Origin: Vigna angularis
Taxonomy: Eukaryota > Streptophyta > Magnoliopsida > Fabales > Fabaceae
Assembly: GCF_016808095.1 (NCBI RefSeq)
Contig: NC_068972.1
Span: 24,234,289-24,298,288, forward strand
DNA length: 64,000 nucleotides
Reading direction: 5' to 3'
In this document: positions 1-10,684 of the stretch, one piece after another
Layout: each line of letters opens with the position of its first letter
Position numbering within the stretch: the first letter of the stretch is position 1
Made by a program: the position numbers and the translations under genes
The notes under the pieces: generated by a model
Database searches by the model: none
Seen by the model: only the letters and a program-made list of their open reading frames with translations
What the model was told of the DNA's origin: nothing

Positions 1-38
1 CCTGGTGAACGAAGCCAGTGAACAGACAATACTTTCAT

Positions 39-1456
39 TGTTGAAAATAGAATGGCTTGATTTCTCACACCAAGAGGGTGAATTGGTGAAATGTAAAAAC
101 AAAGTTTTCTTTAAATCTTTTTCGCAAAGTGGATGCTTTTAAAAGCTTTCTTAAAACGCAAGGAAAAAGATTTGTTTATGCAGCGGAAATGTAATCGATT
201 TAAAGCAGTATGCAGTCGAGTAAATAAAATTGCAGGGATAGAAAGATCAAACACTTGCTTTTTATACTGGTTCGGCCAAGCCTACATCCAGTGTCCTTCC
301 AACCACAAGAAGCCAATGCACTATAATGATCAAGGTTTTTACAACAAGGCTTTTATAGAAACCTCACGTCAAAAATATAAACCACCTCTCTAACCCTCTA
401 ATCAAAATATAGGCATATACAAAATAGACTAGCAGCAAGAACCCCCTCTCCTGTAGTCCAACCCTTTGAGTCACCCTTAAAGTCAAGAACGCAACACGCT
501 CTTCTTCCTGTAATCACAACAGGGAAACAACAAACCAATCTTTACAAGATTGAAGCCTCTGATCTTTCAATAACACCCAAATGTGCAGATATGATCAACC
601 TTTATAAATGTAGTTAACTTGCTCTTCCAGAATCCACACGTAGATGAACACCACTGTCACTTCTTGTTTCTTGGAGTTTTTCCCTTTCTCTGTAAGAATG
701 CACTTTCTGCAAAATATCACAAAACTGTTAGAATCACAAAAGTTCTTACAAAGATCAAGTTTGCGTCAATTTATAAATATTCACAGTTCAGACGCATTTT
801 AATCGACTTAGCTACTAATGTAGTCGAATGTAACAGTTCAGTCAAAGCAGTTAGCAGCAATTAATGCAATTAATTGAATGTGCAATTAATGCAATCGATC
901 CATAATAAATGCTTGGTCAACATATATAAAAATATAGTCGTTGTAACATTTAACACAAACATTAACAGAATTTCAAAACTGTAACAGACTCAGTCGAATG
1001 CAAGTTGCATATAATCGACTATGTAACACAGTTAAACATAGTTTTGAAAAACTTCTTCTTTGAAAATCCTCACAGCACACTTTTAACAAGTTTGTGCAAA
1101 GCCACGAGTTTTAATCGATTCACCCCATGATGAAGTCGACTTAAAACTATTGTTTTGCCACACAATAAAAAGTTCAAAATAAGTGCTTGTGATTTTCATT
1201 CTGTAAAACATCAGACATGCATTCACCAATAAAATCAATTATATAGCATAGTGAAATGCAATGTATCAACACAATCATGTTCTCCATGCTTTAAACAAAT
1301 TTACACATTGATTAAAACAAGTAGCATGTAAGAAATAGAACATGTAACACATAATCATCACATGTGTTATTAATTATGTTGTCATCATCAAAAACCAGAA
1401 GCTCTGAGATTGTAGGTTCAGCTAAACTAGTGCTCTTCCTATCAACAATCTCAACA
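39..1456 (-). repeat. Left LTR (3' LTR of the minus-strand copia element)
   Basis: It begins TGTTGAAAATAG at 39 and is near-identical to 5790-7022 along most of its length. The inner boundary is placed at 1456 because the purine tract at 1457-1470 lies immediately inside it and because the minus-strand LTR would then begin TGTTGAGATTG. Similarity to the other LTR stops at 1369, so the last 87 bp exist only in this copy. No coding capacity is claimed. Confidence 0.8.
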
Positions 1457-2679
1457 ATCTCCCCCTTTTTTTATGATGCACAACCATGATTAATAAACAA
1501 CCATGTTGTACAAATCCAATCATATCATGTCAAAATGTACCAGTGCAAATGATTATCAAATATATCAGATCATGTATCAGAGAAAAACATTGCAAACATT
1601 TTGAGATATTCTTATTTGATTCAGCTCAAAAAAACAATTCATATCAGAGCACACACGATCATATCAGAGCATAAACAGAATATCATCATAAAATTAATAT
1701 CAAAGACACTATCAAAGCATTCTCCCAACATTATCAGAAATATTAACACAAAAAACTCTTTTTCCCCAGCATTCTCCCCATTTGTGCATTAGCAAAAAAG
1801 GTATGCCATATGATAATGATATGCTGACAGAGACATTTATGGAGAAATGCATCAGTAAATCATAATGACAATCAATGATGCTCTCCCTGTCACAGATAAT
1901 CACATGATAAAGATATAATCTCCCCCTAAAGTGTAGGCATGTGAAATTATCTAAGATCCTATGCAATGCTCCCCTTACCGTTATGCATGTTTTATAATCA
2001 AAATCTGAATGCACAATGCAGTTTTCACAGAACATTTCATAGCAAATATAAACATGTGACAATATTGTATCAGATCAGAAATTTTGCAACCATATCAACG
2101 TAGCATGGATACAATATCAATCAACAATCTCATTATTATCTCAAGTAACTTCAATCAAATAAAAGATCAGAGATATATTGAAAATGAAACAAACAATAGT
2201 ATATGATCAATAAACAGAATAACCAAATTTCAAATCATGGAATTTATAACCCCTGTTAAAATGGAAATCGATTGATCCACTATTGTAATCGATTTCATTG
2301 CTTTCCATTTGAGTTTTATCTCCAATACTATTCCAGAAGCAATGTTCCTGCAAAACCTTTCAAGATCTGTCTAGATCAAGCATTTTAGAATTATTGTAAT
2401 GCAAGAAATATTACAGATATAATCTGTGTGTGTAAATATATGAGTGCAATGATAAATAGTCAATTAATCAACTTCATACATCACATAATCGATTTCAATC
2501 AGATATAAACAATTACTCAACTTAAAACAAACTCTGATTTCATTGATGCAAAATATGATTACAATCAGATGATATCAAAACGAAATGGCATACAAAGCCA
2601 TTTACAAAACAAGTACTAAAACAAACAAACTATCAAACAAGCTTAGATCAAACAACTAAGACATACAATCCTTGTAACC

Positions 2680-3876
2680 CTATTCTGAGTCAGATGTTTT
2701 CATAGTATCCTCATCAGAATTATTGTCTTCTTTTCGTTGTTGAGCCTCATTAAATCTTCTTTCAAAGTTATATAATTTCTCATTCAAAATTCTGAATTGT
2801 TCAGCAGCAAACCTCTCAAAATTTGTCTCAGGAGTAAATTTTATACGTTCTGCCTTAGCTCCTAGAGTACTTCCTGAACTATAGGACAAGTTTTCTTCAC
2901 TTTTGAAACACCAGACTTTAACTATCTTCACTAAACCAAGAGAAGCAATTGTGTTTCAGTTTATCACATTTATGCCACTACAAGAGCATCTTTGCTCACC
3001 ATTTACATTTACTCCTTGAATTTCAAGAACTTTGCTTATAAAGACTACATATGGTAGATAGTGAGATTTCTTGAATACAGCATTCATCATATGATTTTTG
3101 ATCGCCTCTACCCAATTTGTTGGAATATTGCTCTTGATGTCATGCAACAGGTATACATCTTTAGTAGACATTCTGTCTCGAATCATTCTTCCAGGCAAGA
3201 TCACCCATGCAAGAAGATAAGCAATAATCTTCTCCTCTATCTTTAACCCTTCATGTACAAAGAGCCTCTCAATTGGATATCTTCCAGGAAATCTCAGCCA
3301 GCTTTTATAAAGGTCTCTTTTCCTCAAAGATTGATTAATTTCAGAATTTGGCAAATGAGAAGATGCACCTTCTTCTTCTAGTCCAGTAAGTAGCATCCAG
3401 ATGAAGTTGTCAATGTGAATGTTTATGCCTTTCACTCTTGAATGAATATCACCATTAACAATATTCAGGTTGTGATAAAATACTCTTACAAGGTCCGGAT
3501 ACTAGTCGCCTTTCATTTGTACAAATATGGAAAGTCCCTGTGTTTCGAACCATTCCGGAAACTGAAAACCCTCTCTCTCAAACATGTTCAAGTTCAGATT
3601 CTTGGGAGGAACCACAACCTTGACTCGTTCTCTGAGAAATCTTTCTCTAGTAGCATCGTCACTGATCCATCCTTCAGGATCAATACCTCTTGGTATTGCC
3701 ATTTCTTTTCCTTTGCTCCCTCTGGAGTGTTGAGATGAAGTAGCCATTTTTTGCAGAATGCTTTGGAAACACTTCTTCAGTTTAGGGTTATAGGAAAGAT
3801 TCTTACAAACCTCACTAAATGCTATCACAGATCCACAGAGATAACATAATATAAGGGCGCGAATCATAATCATCAC
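2680..3876 (-). pseudogene. Second ORF of the copia-type element (plant transposon-like protein)
   Basis: Three minus-strand segments (3876-3502, 3435-2956, 2931-2680) read as one protein interrupted by single breaks. A TAG follows the GD at the end of the first segment, and reading on in the same frame gives YPDLVRVFYHNL. That run and the region after it (IDNFIWMLLTGL, then RYPIERLFVHEGLKIEEKI) resemble the 'putative plant transposon protein' family common in legume genomes (Transposase_32-like); this match is from memory. The C-terminus is acidic and polar (NNSDEDTMKTSDSE). It lies between gag and the 3' LTR, where pol would normally be. No catalytic motif of protease, integrase or RT is present. 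The function is unknown; it could be an acquired host-like ORF. Confidence 0.6.
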
Positions 3877-4189
3877 AATGAATCCACATTTAAAATTTCA
3901 AATACAGAAGGCCTAGTAACAAAGATATCTAATCGACTATATTATTTGCAAAGTTGACTACTGTAAGACAAATTTTCACAAAACAAAAACAATCATACAG
4001 TAACATAATCGACTATACATTTAATTCAATCGATTAAAAGTCGTAAAATTGATTTTTAAAGCAAACAATCTCAAACAATCAACTAGCAAACAATCAATCA
4101 TTACACAATCATTCAAGCAGATAACATGCATGATGCAATGTAAAAATGATTGTTGGCACTTGCAGATACTCAAGAAGTTTTATATCATC

Positions 4190-5709
4190 AAATTAGCTCA
4201 TCCTTGAGTTTTGTACTGCTACAACAACTACTGCTCCTTTCCTGCGCAACAGTTAAAAGTTTTTTACGTTGGTACCCATTTGAATTTGGATCTTGTCTTG
4301 TTAGTAGCAGGAAGGTGTTCCTTGGGAACCCATTTGTACTTTCCCTTTGGAATACCAACATTTTTAATATAGTAGTTTCTAAATGTATGACCAAATGTAT
4401 TGCAATAAAAGCATGCATTAGTATTACGCTTACTCAGATCAATAAATTTCTTTGAGTTTATCCTATTACTTTTGGCTTTGTAACCAATACCTTGGCTGTA
4501 GATACCTCTTCTAGAAGATCTCAGCACAACATCAAGATTTTCTTTTCCTTGAGTGAATTTTTCCAATGTGCTGGTTAAGTACTGAATTTTCTCAACATGT
4601 TGAGAACAACTATCACACTCTTTCTGAATAATTTATACATCGGTCTCTACTGTCTTTGCAGATTTGAGAGCTTCTTCCAGTTCTTTCTCAAGCTTTTCAT
4701 TGTCCTTCACAAGATTGTTATTCTTGTATTCATAATCTCTTCTCTAGGATAATAATCGATTGACCTTGTACTGAAGTCGCATGACCTCTGCATGTTCTTC
4801 AAGTCTGGACAGTCAAGCTTGATATGACCATCCTTTCCACATTCATAACACCGAACAACATTGTTTCTTGAATTCTTCTTTCCTCCTCTAGAGAAACCTG
4901 CATTATTAGTTGCATAATTATTATTTTTCATGAATCTGCCAAATTTTCTTACCATCATATTCATCATTTCTTTTTTTCAGATATATCAAAATCTGATTCA
5001 GGCTCATGAACTTTTGCAGCTTTATTGCTTGTGGCTTTTAGAGCAATAGATTTCTTTTCTTCAATTTCTTCTTCCTCCTTTAGCCTTCCACGCTCCAATT
5101 CATGTTCTCTCAGTTTGCCAAACAGGGTTGCCATGTTCATGCTTGTGAGGTCTCTTGATTCAGATATAGCAGTGACTTTTGGTTGCCAGCTTCTGTTTAG
5201 GCTTTTCAAGATCTTTATGTTGATCTCTTCTTTATCAAACACTTTCCCGAGAGCCATGAGGTGATTGACTATGTGTGTGAATCGTTTCTATACCTCATAG
5301 ATCGTCTCACCAACCTTTATTTTGAATAGCTCATATTCTTGAATAAGAGAATTCTTTCTGGCCCTTTTTACTTCATTCGTTCCTTCATGTGTCACTTCAA
5401 GTACCTTCCACATCTCTTTGGTAGTCTTACATTCTGATATCCTGAAAAATTCATCCATGGTTAGTGCAAAAGCAATAACATTTCTAGCCTTAACATCATA
5501 TTGAGCTCTTCGGTTCTCATCTTGAGTCCACTCAGAAGAGGTTTTCAAAACAGTTTTTCCATTAACATGAGTTGGCTAAAATGGACCGTTTATAGTTGCA
5601 TCCCAAACTCCTTTATCCACGGAGTCCAGATAGCATAATTTTCTCCATAAAATAGTGGTGGTCTATTTGTGGATGCGCCTTCACCAAAAGTTTGAACATT
5701 TAAAGCCAT
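4190..5709 (-). pseudogene. Copia-type gag, broken
   Basis: The start is an ATG complementary to 5707-5709, giving MALNVQTFGEG. The gag-polypeptide/UBN2 domain follows: YDVKARNVIAFALTMDEFFR, then VTHEGTNEVKRARK at 5288-5548, then LGKVFDKEEINIKILKSLNR and TAISESRDLTSMNMATLFGK at 4964-5257. A CCHC knuckle CYECGKDGHIKLDC lies in 4707-4967. A second, damaged knuckle CFYCNTFGHTFRNYY (final Cys lost) lies in 4264-4566. Several stops and frameshifts separate the pieces, so no full capsid protein can be made. The gag normally forms the virus-like particle of the retrotransposon. What follows downstream is not the usual protease and pol. Confidence 0.82.
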
Positions 5710-5774
5710 TTCTCAGAATCAATCGATTTTAGGAAAAAGATAATCAACTTATTTTTCAAATATCTTATGAAAAT

Positions 5775-5787
5775 CAGCTCTGGTGCC
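5775..5787 (-). other. Primer-binding site of the copia-type element
   Basis: The minus strand reads TGGCACCAGAGC two to three bases from the LTR edge. Plant copia elements normally carry TGGTATCAGAGC, complementary to initiator tRNA-Met. The site fixes the element's direction and identifies 5790-7022 as the 5' LTR. Confidence 0.6.
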
Positions 5788-5789
5788 AA

Positions 5790-7022
5790 TTGTTGAAAAT
5801 AGAATGGCTTGATTTCTCACACCAAAAGGAGGGGGGGTTGAATTGGTGAAATGTAAAAACAAAGTTTTCTTTAAATCTTTTTCGCAAAGTGGATGCTTTT
5901 AAAAGCTTTCTTAAAATGCAAGGAAAAAGATTTGTTTATGCAGCGAAAATGTAATCGATTTAAAGCAGTATGCAGTCGACTAAATAAAGGTTTTTACAAC
6001 AAGGTTTTTATAGCGACCTCACGTCAAAAATATAAAACCTCTCTAACTCTCTAATCAAAATATAGGCATATACAAAACAGGCTAGCAGCAAGAATCCCCT
6101 CTCTTGTAATCCAACTCTTTGAGCCACCCTTAAAGTCAAGAACGCAACATGTTCTTCTTCCTGTAATCACAACAGGGAAACAACAAACCAATCTTTACAA
6201 GATTGAAGCCTCTGATCTTTCAGTAACACCCAAATCTCCAACTATGATCAGCCTTTGTAAATGTAGTTAACTTGCTCTTCAAGAATCCACAAGTAGATGA
6301 GAACCACGGTCACTTCTTATTTCTAGGAGTTTTTCCCTTTCTCTGTAAGAATGCACTTTCTGGAAAATATCACAACAGTGTTAGAATAACAAAAGTTCTT
6401 ACAAAGATCAAGTTTGCGTCAATTTATAGATATTCATAGTTCAGACGCATTTTAATCGACTTAGCTACTAATGCAGTCGAATGTAACAGTTCAGTCAAAT
6501 CAGTTAGCAGCAATTAATGCAATTAATTGAATGTGCAATTAATGCAATCAATCCATAATAAATGCTTGGTCAACATATATAAAAATATAACCGTTGTAAC
6601 ATTTAACACAAGCATTAATAGAATTTTAAAACTGTAACAGACTCAGTCGAATGCAAGTTGCATATAATCTACTATGTAACACAGTTAAACATAGTTTTGA
6701 AAAACTTCTTCTTTGAAAATCCTCACAACACACTTTTAACAAGTTTGTGCAAAGCCACGAGTTTTAATCGATTCACCCCATGATGAAGTCGACTTAAAAC
6801 TGTTGTTTTGCCACACAATAAAAAGTTCAAAATAAGTGCTTGTGATTTTCATTCTGTAAAACATCAGACATGCATTCACCAATAAAAGCAATTATATAGC
6901 ACAGTGAAATGCAATGTATTAACACAATCATGTTCTCCATGCTTTAAACAGATTTACACATTGATTAAAACAAGTAGCATGTAAGCAATAAAACATGTAA
7001 CACATAATCATCACATGTGTTA
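5790..7022 (-). repeat. Right LTR (5' LTR), truncated at its outer end
   Basis: This is a direct repeat of 39-1369 with scattered substitutions and small indels (for example an internal segment present at 230-340 is missing near 5990). It ends abruptly at 7022, where the terminal inverted repeat of another element starts, so the U3 end of this LTR is lost. Confidence 0.8.
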
Positions 7023-9710
7023 ATGAATTGATGATCTGGCAGGGTAATATGTCATTTTTAGGTTGTATGCGTGGTGACATGTTCAGTATTTCCTTTAATT
7101 ATAATTAATTTGGATTAATATTTTCCTCTTAATGACTTTTAATTATAATTAATGTTTGTGGCAGAGAAGGGAGACACCTTTCTTGTCCCTCATCTTCGGT
7201 GTTATTTCGATCTTGCAAAGTAGTCTTCTTCTTCTTCTTCTTTCTCATTTTGGTTCATTTCGCAGGGAGGTAGGCTAGTTCTAGTGGCTCAAACGCGACT
7301 CATCTCCACGACGTGTGGGTTCGTTCGCCGACATCTCTACAATGGCGAGGGTCTTAGTTAACATGTGTTTTCATGGTAGTGCATAGCGTTGGCTTAGGGT
7401 TTCGTTTGGGGGATCTTGGGGTTCCTTTTTGGATTTTCCTTTTCTCCTTCTCTGATTCGACTTTGTAGAGAACTTTTGTTCTTTCCATGTGCTCTATTCC
7501 TGACTAGGGTTTATGAAATCTGGAATTTGGAGATTTTTGAATCTGGTTCTTACGATTGGGGGTTTCCTTGGGTATTTGGGTCTGCGAATTGGGTTTCTTG
7601 AATCTTCTATGCAGGTTGCGCGATTTGGGATGAGAGTGTTGATTTGGGAATCTTTGGTTCTTCCCTATTCTTGCGAATGGGTGGGGATTTTGTTCTTCTG
7701 TGTAGTTTAGGGTTCGATTGGGGTCTTGGTTATTCTTGGAATTCTGGGTTCGTTTGATGTGCAGAGGGCTTTTACGCGGATAGACTTAGTGGCTGTTGTG
7801 AGTTTGGGTTTCTCTTCCATGATTTATCTTCAGTCTGAAAGCTCCTTCTGTTAACGAACTTGTTGAAGTAGTTAACGGCGAGAACGGTGGTAAGAGGAGC
7901 GAAACCGTGGAAATGGGAAAGTGTATAAATCTAGCGTAAGACGTGGTGGGAAGGGGAGAAAGTGAAATGCATTGTGACCTCTTTGGAGAGTAGAGATAGA
8001 AGGTGGTCGTGTTGGGAGAAGAGGTGGTGGTCGAAAAAAATGGAAGGTGAAGATGGGGTGGTTATGAGAGTTGGAGAATGTTGTTGGAAAGATGAGTGTT
8101 GTTCATGACAGAGGAGGAAGGTGAGTAAGGGTGGGTGAGGCATGGTGTTGGAAGAAGAAGACGAAGAAGATGAAGATAGAAATTTGTTTGGCTATGGTGT
8201 GAGAAACAGGAAGAAGAAGCCCTTTAACATTTCATTTCATAACATTACTTACTGACGCAAATAATAGTCAAAGTTGGAAGTAGGACTCAATTATGTTTGC
8301 ATAAACCAAAATTTATAAAAAAAAAGGGTTAAATATGTTTTTAGTCCCTAAACTATTGGTCGTTTCTGGTTTTCGTCCCTCTTTCAAAATAAGGTACAAT
8401 TTGGTCCTCATTCTTTTCGAAACTTTGGTTTTAGTTCTCGAAAACTAACACCGTTAAAAATGTGTTGACGTGGCTAACGGTAGACTGACACAATTTTTTT
8501 TTGTCAGAGTTTATCAGCTTTTCTTCCTCTCTCTCTCCCTCGTCTCTTCCTTTCCTTAATTACACAGTATCCGCCCACATTTTCCAGTGGTGGCATAGGC
8601 GCAAGTGGTGGCAAAAGCTTCTTGTTGTCATCATTCTCCTCTGGCTTTTCAGCAATTGAATTTGAATCACCTGAAAACAGTTGCTTCGGTTAGAATAGTT
8701 GCAGATCCCTGAAGAAACAATAAAATTCACGTTTAGCACCAAAGGGCACAAAGATAGTAGGCAATGAAAGCTTAACAGTTATGGTGGTAATAACACCTTT
8801 GAGCTCAACTTCACAACATATCTACAACCTCCAAACCTCAAATACTCCAAGAATCATATAAAAAAATGTAGCTTATAGTGGCAAAGGTAAAATCCAAGGG
8901 AAGCATATTACAGACAAAACTCCGGCCTGAAAACATTAGCTTGCTTGAACAAACTACACTCAAAAGAGTACAACCATGTCAAGCCATGAAATTTCAGTTG
9001 GTGCGTTCAGAATAGGTGATAAAAGAAACTCAATTTCAATCCCATAAGTTCCATCCATATATTACCTGTGCCTAATAACCAAGTTCCTCAGCAATAAAAA
9101 AGGGCTTCAACCAAAGTAATTGGCTATTAAAATGGTTGTTCTAATAAAATGTATTTTTTTTTCCAATTCGCATAAACTTCAAGCTAAAAATTGGCAAAAC
9201 GAAACTCCTAACACCAAAAGAACATACACTACAGAAACTAATTCCACCCCATATTACATTTATAAATCTATAAAATAAAATTCTGGTGCATCTATTCAAG
9301 TTACATTCCAAAGGGTGTGAGCAGGTCCAAAAAGAAGGATGCAAATTCCAAAACTGAAGTCCAAAGAAAACCAATCTGAAACCATACAATATTCTGGGTG
9401 GAAGATGGAAGGAAGAGAGAGAAGGGGAGAAAAGGTGAGAAACACTTGAAAAAAAAGTCGTATGTTAGTCTACCGTTAGCCATGTCAGCACATTTTTAAC
9501 GGTGTTAGTTTTCGAGGACTAAAACCAAAGTTTCGAAAAGAGTGAGGACCAAATTGTACCTTATTTTGAAAGAGGGACGAAAACCAGAAACGGCCAATAG
9601 TTTAGGGACTAAAAACATATTTTATCCAAAAAAAATAATAAAGTCACCACGCATACAACTTAAAAATGTCACGTTACTACTATTTTTTGCCAGATCATCA
9701 ATCCATTAAC
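7019..9710. mobile_element. Mutator-like TIR element, possibly with captured gene sequence
   Basis: The two ends are inverted copies. The left end reads GTTAATGAATTGATGATCTG from 7019 and later GTTGTATGCGTGGTGAC. The right end, read on the minus strand from 9710, gives GTTAATGGATTGATGATCTG and the same GTTGTATGCGTGGTGAC. The arms match over roughly 60 bp. The left interior (about 7150-8200) is more GC-balanced than its surroundings and looks like the 5' part of a gene: a TTC-rich leader, then ATGGCGAGGGTC near 7342. It has no recognisable protein. No target duplication could be read; the left end falls exactly at the truncation of the copia LTR. The superfamily is inferred from the long inverted ends. 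Confidence 0.6.
8326..9627. mobile_element. Mutator-like element nested inside the previous one
   Basis: Inverted arms of about 165 bp lie at 8326-8490 and 9463-9627. The left arm starts GGGTTAAATATGTTTTTAGT; the right arm read in reverse starts GGATAAAATATGTTTTTAGT. This 'ttttagtccctaaact' terminus is, from memory, a common legume Mutator-like end. It is flanked by runs of 9 A (8317-8325) and 8 A (9628-9635), consistent with an A-rich 8-9 bp target duplication but too simple to prove one. The interior (8491-9462) contains no convincing reading frame. Confidence 0.65.
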
Positions 9711-10338
9711 GTTTATTTCTATTTAACGAAAGAACGACATTGAAGCAAAATTTAATAAGTGAGGACCAATTTCACACACTTTTTAAACGAGAGATTGAAT
9801 TTACATTATTCAGCAAAACTGGGGACGAAATATGCTATTAAGTAGATAATGATGACTTGTTAAGGTGATGTGTCAAAGCTAATAATGTGGCAGGTTATGG
9901 TTGGATGATATTGTGTGTGATGGATTGCCACATGGTGTAATTTGATGGAGTCTAGTTAAGAGGGGTGTGTGTAGGAAAATTTAGGAGATGTAAGGATAAA
10001 ATCTGACTGTTGGGTCTGGTTTAGAAAAAAAGGGTGTATGTAGGAACATTTAAGGGGTGTAGTAGCAAAGACTGTCTGTTTGGCCCATTTGAATATTCTT
10101 TTCTAAACAAAATCTGATTTTTGGACCTATTTTGCATCTTGGACTTTTAATTTCACACTTTAAATGGTAAAAATTTAATTTAAGTTGCACAAATAAATAT
10201 TAGAAAATCCAAAAATAATTTATGTAACTAAAAATCACTTTTTTAGTCTCTTTAATTCCTAAACCCAATAAATTTAATCATCACAAATTCACTTTAAATC
10301 AATCATTTAAACACAAGAATTTCAACAAATTTTAAATT
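9711..10338. other. Intergenic, no gene seen
   Basis: AT-rich sequence. At 9762-9830 there is a scrap resembling another inverted-repeat end (a 'gaggaccaatttcacac' motif). At about 9960-10080 a roughly 60-bp imperfect tandem duplication is visible (ggtgtgtgtaggaaaattta against ggtgtatgtaggaacattta). No reading frame with a recognisable product. Confidence 0.5.
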
Positions 10339-10379
10339 TTAAAATATTAATATGGATATAAATATGTACTCATCAATAA

Positions 10380-10533
10380 ACAACTTATTGGGAGAGTTTA
10401 GCATACCATTGAAGTCTAGCCTATTGAGACCATACAACGGACGTTGGAGCTTGCAAACTTGAGTAGATTTCAGAGAAGGAAACCCAGGAGACAACTTCAC
10501 GTAGACTTCTTCATAAAGATCACCATGAAGCAA
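10380..10533 (-). pseudogene. Copia reverse transcriptase scrap
   Basis: The minus-strand translation from 10533 gives MLHGDLYEEVYVKLSPGFPS and then VCKLQRPLYGLNR. This is the copia RT block normally seen as FLHGDLxEEVYMxxPPGF ... VCxLxKSLYGLKQ. Only about 45 residues remain before similarity is lost; no YVDD motif is present. It is probably the stub of an element broken by later deletion. Confidence 0.75.
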
Positions 10534-10684
10534 GAGCTGAGCCTAAGGGTAATGCATTTGGCAAAAAAAGGGCAAAGGTGTCCATAAAATCAAGCCCTTT
10601 GAGTTGTGTATAATCAACCTACCTTTAAATTCCTAAGTCATCAGAGTTGTATTTCATTTTGTATTTTGTATACCTATCAATAAC

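Larger units (their letters stand above)
39..7022 (-). mobile_element. Non-autonomous copia-type LTR retrotransposon
   Basis: Two long direct repeats (39-1456 and 5790-7022) flank an internal region read on the minus strand. Beside the right-hand repeat, at about 5775-5787, lies gctctggtgcca; its complement TGGCACCAGAGC is close to the initiator-Met primer-binding site of plant copia elements. Beside the left-hand repeat, at about 1457-1475, a run of C then T gives a purine tract AAAAAAAGGGGGAG on the minus strand. The element therefore runs right to left. The interior encodes a broken copia-type gag, then a second reading frame that is not protease, integrase or RT. No pol domain is visible. 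The outer 85 bp or so of the right-hand LTR is missing where a Mutator-like end begins (7019-7022). No target duplication could be read. Confidence 0.82.

Noticed and set aside
7416..7710. Two overlapping frames inside the outer Mutator-like element
   Set aside because: Trp/Phe/Gly-rich translations typical of non-coding leader sequence; no domain recognised.
8560..9483. Several short minus-strand frames
   Set aside because: Inside a non-autonomous TIR element; no recognisable protein, low-complexity translations.
7012..9720. 9-bp target duplication of the outer Mutator-like element
   Set aside because: The flanks cacatgtgt and acgtttatt do not match under any boundary tried.
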